DNA of 64,000 bases. Source: Quercus robur (Eukaryota > Streptophyta > Magnoliopsida > Fagales > Fagaceae). The stretch lies in the NCBI RefSeq assembly GCF_932294415.1, contig NC_065536.1, positions 18,349,974 through 18,413,973 on the forward strand. The letters run 5' to 3'. Positions 57,174-64,000 of the stretch are shown here, piece after piece (position 1 is the first letter of the stretch; each line of letters begins with the position of its first letter). Below the pieces are notes generated by a model. That model was not told the origin of the DNA. It saw only the letters and a program-made list of their open reading frames with translations, and searched no databases. The translations under genes were made by a program, and so were the position numbers.

Positions 57174-59414
57174 ATCTCCCACTCTCACTCTCTCTCTCTT
57201 CAAAACAATGGCAATGCTATCAGTCATATATAACATTCTCTGTGAACAAAACAGCTAGTGTCATGAACACGTGGAGTTAACAGTACAGTTACAACAAGAT
57301 AATGTACTATACAACTTGGACACTGTTGGCAGCGACATTTTGAAGCCTTGGAAACTGTGCAGAACATGATCTTTGTCCTTGACATACGTGGTCAACCCAG
57401 CTCCATCCCCAAATATCCAATTCACCATTGGTTTTATTTATTTCTGTACAGCAAGTACTAGGACAAAATTTGGGATATACTGTGATTCCTCGACTTGACA
57501 GATTAGAATCATTAGAATAATTGGCAACGAGAATTTTTCATTCTATTTTATTTAAAGCCATGTTATCTGTATTTTCTTAATTAATATATTTATATTTATT
57601 ACTTTTACTAATGTAATTTTTTATCTTCTTTTAACTTTAATTAATTCACTATTTACCAGTTAAGCTAACTGAAATTACTATAAAACGTTAAGTTATTTAA
57701 TATAACTATCAATAATTAAATTTGTAAAAATTAGTTAATAAATTTGAAAAAGAATTTTTTTTCTTTCTTTCTTTTTCATTTAAGATAAAAAATTTTATTG
57801 TCATTAAATTGTTCATTAATTACGTGATATGCTGATATTAAATAATAAAAAATCCCTCCTCATAATCCCTGTAGAGTTTTCAGGCTAATTTCCATATAGA
57901 ATTACTAAAATATATTGTATTAATTTTATATAAGTAGATTAAATTTTTCCACACAATTATTAATTTAAATAAATATAAAAAAAAGTAATAATTACAAAAT
58001 TTTTAAAATGTTGTTGACATGGTAAAATCTAATTAACTTATTTCAAAATAAATGGATTATATAAGTTCCAGTTAAATCAATTAGTAAAGTATTTGGTTGT
58101 TGAATAAGAAATATGAGATTCAATTCTTATTTACCCCAAAAATAAATAGTTATTATCATGAGTGGACACTATAGATTGAAACTAAAAAAAAAAAAAAAAA
58201 AAAAAAAAAGATTATATATTAAGAACTCAACAGCACAGTTAAGGCAGTTAATATAAAGTTATAAATGCATCAGGTTTGGGCTTCTTCCATGGATAAGGCC
58301 CCATTACTTCATGGTTAGGCACTCACCAGATTAATAACTTTACATTTTTTTTTTTTTTTTGAGAAGTAATAACTTTACATTTAACAACTATGTTATTCAG
58401 TCATGAAATTCTTTTTCATGTGGTTACTTCAAACTTTACCTCTTCTTCTCTCCATCATCAAAGATATATGTAGTGCATGGGTTCCACTCTCTTCGTATGC
58501 ATTTCACACTCTTTATCTTTTATTTGAAAGAACTTCTCTCAGGAGCATAAATAGTGAGCATATTTTTCTTTTGTGATTGTAAGTAAATGTCACAAAAACA
58601 CAACAATGAGCCATGACTTTTAAGGGAAATGCTAAACTCACAAATTTAAGCAATTAGCAGATATGTGACTCTGAATGTTATGCATGTCCTAAGTTATTTT
58701 GCTATTATCCGACTTAAAAAGAACAAAACACAAAATACACCCAAAAAAAAAAAAAAAAAGGCATGGATCTATTCATTTCAACAATAAGAACAAGAGAGAC
58801 AGAGAGAATAAAAATATCTCCCATGAGTTCTATCTTAAAAGGCCCAATTTAGTTGGGCTAATGGCTAGTTTTGTGTTGGCCTTCAAGGCTTCAACAACTA
58901 AACTGAAGTCAATAGCAGCCCATTTGCAGTACAATATTAGTTTTGGGTTGGGCTGACTATCTTATATCTCTCAGCCAGATCACATTCCAACAACAATAAC
59001 TTTTATGTGTGGGGGTGTGTGTGTTTTTTTTTTCTTTCTACTCGTATTTTTCTTGTGTGAGTTCTTATGCTGTTATGCAATTGCATTAAATTTATTTGCA
59101 CGTCATAGCCTACTAGTACTAATTTTTAAACATTTAAATTTTTTTGACATGCGGTTAGTCAGACTTCGAAAATTTTCTTAGAAAAAAATGAAAAAGTATG
59201 ACTAGTTTTTTTCCCCTTACAAGTTACAACAAGTGGAGAGGGAGATTCTAACACAAAATTTTCTCATAAAAAGAATTGAGTAATGTCATTGAGTCTCAAG
59301 AATCTTAGCAAGGTATTTTTAGGTTTAATACTATTTGTAAGTTGACATTAAATTGATCTAAATGGAATTCATAAGTTTTAATTTGCCATACCAAGTGCAT
59401 ATTTGTTACATTTT

Positions 59415-59455
<41 letters not shown>

Positions 59456-61193
59456 CCCTTCATGTTGGTTCATACGTCTTATTATGGTGCATTTTTTACT
59501 GAAAACAAAGTACGAGAGAGAATTTAAACCCAAATTTTATGGTAAAATCAGACAATATCACTAATCCACAATTCTTATACACACACGTTTGTTTCATAAT
59601 TATTATTTAATATTATTAAATCAAGATACAAGACTTTTTATTTAACTTCTTTGAATGCATAATTAAAATAAATAAAAAATGTTGACTCTTCAATTTTCTA
59701 GTAGTTTACACACTTTTTTTTGCTATTCAGAGGAAAATAATTTATAGACATTCTTTAAATCCACCCTCCCTAGTCAAGAACTCAAGATGAAATAATCTCC
59801 TGTTAGGGTGTCAAATCTCCTTATAACTTATAAGCTGAGATAGGTGACTCATCCTACTCTCCTAGACTCTCAGATTTTTTTTATTTATTTATTTACTTTA
59901 ACACCAAACAAGAGTTTAAAGTACCGTTTGTTTTTTTTAAATCAAAGCCTATTGCACTCTCATGAACAGTGCAAAATAGGCATGTGAACAGTGATTTCAA
60001 AAGTAAACAATAACCGAAAAATGTTTATTTATTGTTTTCAGTTTTCAGTAAAATAAGCGGTATCCAAACACACACTAAGAGTAAAGTATCTACATCCTTG
60101 GAAAAATCAAGTCTCTTTTCATTACTGTTATTTTATGTTTTTCCGTTAGATTTAAAAGATCAACTATTAAAAAGCAGTGTTAAAAAGAAACTAGCAAAAG
60201 CCCATTTATACTTCTAAACCCATAAAAATTTCTTATTTAATTTTTTTTAACAAAAAAAAAAAACCTAACAAATTTTCTTAAAGCACTTCAGTAATTGCTT
60301 AATTGAGTACAAAAAATTGTATTCACGTGTTTTAAAATGAATGGAATAGATTTGGCCATATTATCAATATTTTAAATAAATACTAAAATGATGGTAATCA
60401 AAGTTGACATATATATATATATATATATATGTATGTATATAAATATATATTAATGACATGTCAAAATTCAATCTATTAATTTCATAAAATAATCCATTTG
60501 TAAAGTTTTTGGCGTCACACAAAAAGAGATAGAATCAAATTTCATCTCAAGTTTGGAAATTTCATAGATAGGGAAATGAATAATCTAGTAGCCTAAAATC
60601 AAGCTAAAAACACACACCCCACACCCACACAATTAGAATATGAGATTTGAGTTAATGAAAAGTTGACAATATATAGAGGAGTAATATACTATTTGTGTCC
60701 TAATGCTCTAACAAGTAGAAAAAAGATGAAAAGTTGTTCACTCGGTAAGTGTGTATGACCGAAAGTGAAATGGATATATTCCACCCCACTAATGCGTGTA
60801 GTTTTGCAGAAATTGACTATGTTGCAAAAGTAAATATTTTCTACCATATAGGTAGAAAAATATCCACCATTTTAACCTTGTTTTCTTTCAAGGCTTTTGA
60901 CAATTTTGTTCTACTTTCTTCTTCTGAAAGATTAGAAGCCATAGATAAATCCTTATTACTTGAGATGGGAAGCTATGAATGGCCATCAAAATGCTGTATA
61001 CATGATTGCAACTTCAGGAGGAATGGAAGAAAAAGTTGCAAGAAATGATAGATACTCATTAAAAGGTGACAAAGTAATTGGACTAAAAGCTCACAAACCC
61101 ACTTATCCTCATTACATCTTTTCCTTCCTTTTCCATCGCATGAATCTTTCCCCTGTTTGCCTTCATAATGTCTCTCTCTGTCTCTCCCTCTTG

Positions 61194-61230
<37 letters not shown>

Positions 61231-61377
61231 TTCATGTAGAAAATCAGAATTCACGTTTTATCCAATTGTTAGAGTACACTCTATCCAAAAAAAAACAATT
61301 TGTTAGAGAACATATATATATATATATATATATATTAATAACCTTATAATCTAAAAAAACATATCATCAATGTTTTT
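57174..61377. other. Spacer upstream of the SNARE-like gene
   Basis: No gene is recognised. The first few hundred bases should hold the promoter of the minus-strand gene; a CT-rich tract lies at 57180-57200. It contains a SINE at 58064 and CT and AT microsatellites (about 59418-59448, 60411-60430, 61313-61333). The 99-codon frame at 60749-61048 resembles nothing known. Confidence 0.5.
58064..58209 (+). mobile_element. tRNA-derived SINE, decayed copy, with target duplication
   Basis: Same family as 32943: CCAGTTAAATCAATTAGTAA (A-box region), GAGATTCAATTCTT (B-box region), then GTTATTATCATGAGTGGAC and an A tail of about 30 bases. The 9-mer GATTATATA flanks it (58055-58063 and 58210-58218). Confidence 0.75.
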
Positions 61378-61592
61378 TTTTATTAAAAAGAAAAAGGGTT
61401 TCACACATGTAATTATTGACTCAACACATTTGAATCCGCAGAACTCATGGTGTGGGACACCCCAAAGTGCATTAGGGCTATCCACGTCGTTGTACGGCAT
61501 TTTTGCGAAGAGCATGACTCAAACCAAATAAATCCTAAGCCCGCAGGTTTGATCCAGTCCAAAACTCCTACCAACGCACCACACTCCCAATG
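61378..61592 (-). mobile_element. SINE with perfect 19-bp target duplication
   Basis: The direct repeat ACATATCATCAATGTTTTT (61359-61377 and 61593-61611) brackets 215 bases. On the minus strand these begin GGGAGTGTGGTGCGTTGGTA, contain the pol III B box GGATCAAACC, and end in an A-rich tract. A box-like TGGTGCGTTGGT is close to the B box (shorter spacing than normal). Long target duplication plus A-rich 3' end show retroposition. The RNA polymerase III origin is likely but less certain. Confidence 0.7.
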
Positions 61593-61611
61593 ACATATCA
61601 TCAATGTTTTT

Positions 61612-62562
61612 ATCTTGACATGCAAAAATTTGAAATTTTTAATCAACAACTAATAAATTCTTACTTTTATGTAAAAAAGTTTGACACACAAAATGAAAGA
61701 TTTTACTTCAATTTCTAAAAATCTACTATCATGTCCTATGCGTTTTTTTTTTTTTTTTTTTTTTAAGGGGTACGTGTCTTCTTTGCTTGTTATATTGTCG
61801 CATGTAATTAACTGATCCATGATTACTCAACCATATGACAATTTGCTTGAAACAAGGGCCAAAGCATGTTATAGATGGACCCTAGCTTGAGAGATTTGGA
61901 GTTTGGACAAAGCACAACAAATGCAAAAAAAATAAAAATAAAAATTTACCATAGAAGCACTTGCACGTAACGTATTAGATGCTCCATCAATTCATTAATT
62001 AAACTATGCAAGTCTATGAAGAAGAAGAAGAAGAAAAAAAAATCAAGAATATATTTCTATACACTTTTTGGTCCGATGATTGCGCCCATGTCGGTTCAAT
62101 TATGGTTTGTGGCATGCCAATAAGCTTGAATTTTTTCTAGAAAGAGGTCTGAAAGGTATATTATTAAAGAGGTCATGGAGCCCATGCCCCCCATGGTAGT
62201 TGTCAAAGATGGGCCTATAGTTGGGCCTTATATTATTGAAATATGAAGCTTAGACAATACAGTTTTGAACTTCAAGTCTTTTCCTACAAGGTAGTATGAC
62301 TTTGGAAAATGATGATAAAGTGTTTGATCTCCTATTTTACTTTTGAATTTTGGGTCAATCTCTTATTATGTCTAAAATGATATAAAATTTTGGGCATTAT
62401 CTTCATTATCATTAGATACGAGAGTACTCTTTTTTCTTTTTCTTTTTGGTGTGATGTATCCAATTTTTAATCTTATAATTGTTAAGTTTACATTTAGTTG
62501 AAGTTTCACATTGATAAAAAATAAGAAATTTGAAGAATTATTATAAGTATATAACATTTTCT

Positions 62563-62600
<38 letters not shown>

Positions 62601-62629
62601 ATTATATATATGAGTTAGGTTCAAGTTAC
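61612..62629. other. AT-rich spacer
   Basis: No gene. It includes T-runs and a CA/TA microsatellite at about 62563-62600. Confidence 0.5.
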
Positions 62630-63780
62630 ACTTAGTGATACCACCTAATAACTTGTTATAGAATTCATATTTTGAAAATCTCACCGTTAAATTCCATGAT
62701 CTATATGTTTTTAATATTCATGTCAATTGAATGTTATTTACCATTCATTCTATAAACTCATTTTTTATACATTATATTAAACTACAAAAATTTGAATTTA
62801 AATAATTGATCGATGACATGGATATTAATCTTTGACCACCTCAAAATTTTGCAAACATGGATAATATATGAAGATAATGTAATCTAATGGTGGATTTGTC
62901 AAAATTTACATTCAATTATAAAATATTTAGTGGTGTAACATTGCTTAAAGTTATACCAAGTGTAACTTTAAGCAATATTACACCACACAATAACTTGTTA
63001 TTAAATTCGTATTTTAAAAATCCAACTGTTGAATTACATATTCTATATATTCTTAACATGTATGCCAATTTTCATGTCAATTAGATATAATTTACCATTC
63101 AATCCATAAACTTATCTTTTATGCATTATTTTAAACTATAATAAACTTGAACTTAAACAATTGATTGATGACATGACTATTGGTATTTAATCATCTCTAA
63201 ATTTTGTATGCATGGAGAATATACAAAGATAATGTAATCCAACGATAGATTTATCAAAATTTACCTTTAATTATATATATATATATATAACATAATTGGA
63301 CACAATCACACAACTGCATAGAATTAAACTTTTGAGTTAAGTAACGTGTAAGTTATATTATGGACTTAATTACAGTCTCCCTAAATTGCGAATTTCCTAA
63401 CAAGATCTTGAAATCTACAAAAAGGTAATGACTCACCCATGTGGCAAAGATTGTTGGTTGTACTTATGTGTGAAAGAAAAACCTATAGGCTTAAGATTCT
63501 AGGTTTTGTTGTGTACATATTCTCATTGTTTTTAAAATGCAAACCAAATTCTATATCAATCATATGCTATTTGCTATCAAATCCATAAACTCATATTTTA
63601 TACAATTTTAACTTTATATAATTTGGAATTTAAGCACTTCATATTTAAGATAATAATTGATCTTTGATCATTTTAATATCTTTGCAACCATGAAGGTATA
63701 AGAAGACAATAAAGTCTAACGGCAAATTTATCACAAAATACATCCAAGGTAAAGTTATTAAATGATGTAATATTATATTA
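62630..63780. repeat. Diverged tandem repeat, unit about 340-360 bp, three copies
   Basis: Shared phrases recur in order: ATAACTTGTTATWRAATTC (62649, 62989), TATAAACTCAT-type and GATGACATG (62812, 63168), then ATATGAAGATAATGTAATCT-type. A third, more decayed copy lies at about 63540-63780 after an intervening AT-rich stretch. No coding potential. Confidence 0.7.
62930..62986. repeat. 24-bp inverted repeat (hairpin) inside the tandem repeat
   Basis: Arms 62930-62953 and 62963-62986 match at 23 of 24 positions around a 9-base loop TACCAAGTG (core ATTGCTTAAAGTTA and TAACTTTAAGCAAT). It falls at the junction of the first and second repeat copies. Confidence 0.88.
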
Positions 63781-64000
63781 AGTGAAATTTAAAGGTGGCT
63801 CTGATATACAATCTCGAGTGCAAATTCTTCAATGCCTGATATACATTTTGTTGATAACAATGTATAAAATGGTGTAATACTCATAAATGCATTGAAGAAT
63901 GCTTTCTGCACTCTAGCTCAGTTTGGCCATATAGCTCAAGATGTTCTTTACCTTGCCTCTTTGTTTATCGGTATTAAATTCTCCAATGTACTTAGACAAG
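63781..64000. other. Window end, no feature seen
   Basis: AT-rich DNA without a recognisable gene or repeat. Confidence 0.5.

Noticed and set aside
60749..61048. 99-codon frame as a possible gene
   Set aside because: No recognisable domain, no promoter or splice context, and a competing overlapping frame exists. It is kept only as part of the spacer description.

Overview
This window is nuclear DNA from a flowering plant, most likely a woody eudicot. It has spliced genes with GT-AG introns, a plastid-targeted carotenoid enzyme, AT-rich spacers, and plant-type MULE, Helitron, SINE, LINE and LTR elements. The order Fagales is a guess from the general look of the repeats and was not tested.

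Only two host genes are well supported, both on the minus strand. The first is a 14-exon zeta-carotene desaturase gene (ZDS, 28054 to 20368), which reads as 583 residues without a break. The second is a six-exon gene (57173 to 53017) for a 199-residue tail-anchored protein. Its N-terminal part resembles the SYP5 / syntaxin-8 type SNAREs, but no SNARE motif is present. Nearly everything else recognisable is mobile DNA.

Layout: 1-4452 is a spacer with a 176-bp tandem duplication. 4462-12827 is a complete Mutator-like element (MULE) with about 285-bp terminal inverted repeats and a perfect 9-bp target duplication. It carries a broken mudrA-type transposase gene on the plus strand and, facing it from the other terminal repeat, a small spliced gene for a GRF zinc-finger protein with a C-terminal membrane helix. 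13182-19474 is an almost full-length LINE with ORF1, endonuclease, reverse transcriptase and RNase H, broken by a few stops and frameshifts. 20368-28054 is ZDS. 29231-30325 is a GAATGG-rich repeat block. 30692-31357, 32230-32877 and 44815-45589 are solo LTRs. 37274-40906 is a two-LTR, non-autonomous element on the minus strand with an exact 76-bp tandem array and a possible antisense transcription unit. 42490-43938 is a 5'-truncated LINE whose RNase H frame is open. 44617-50491 is a Helitron on the minus strand with a duplicated 5' terminus. 51797-52449 is a MULE-type MITE filled with a 19-bp repeat. 53017-57173 is the SNARE-like gene, with a SINE piece and a MITE-like piece in its introns. 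The remainder to 64000 is spacer with two SINEs and a diverged tandem repeat of roughly 340 to 360 bp.

The two host genes have no evident functional link. The mobile elements are mostly independent, often nested insertions: a solo LTR sits inside the Helitron, and several elements landed in AT microsatellites. The most unusual item is the two-gene MULE. Its convergent GRF/membrane gene sits where MuDR of maize keeps mudrB.
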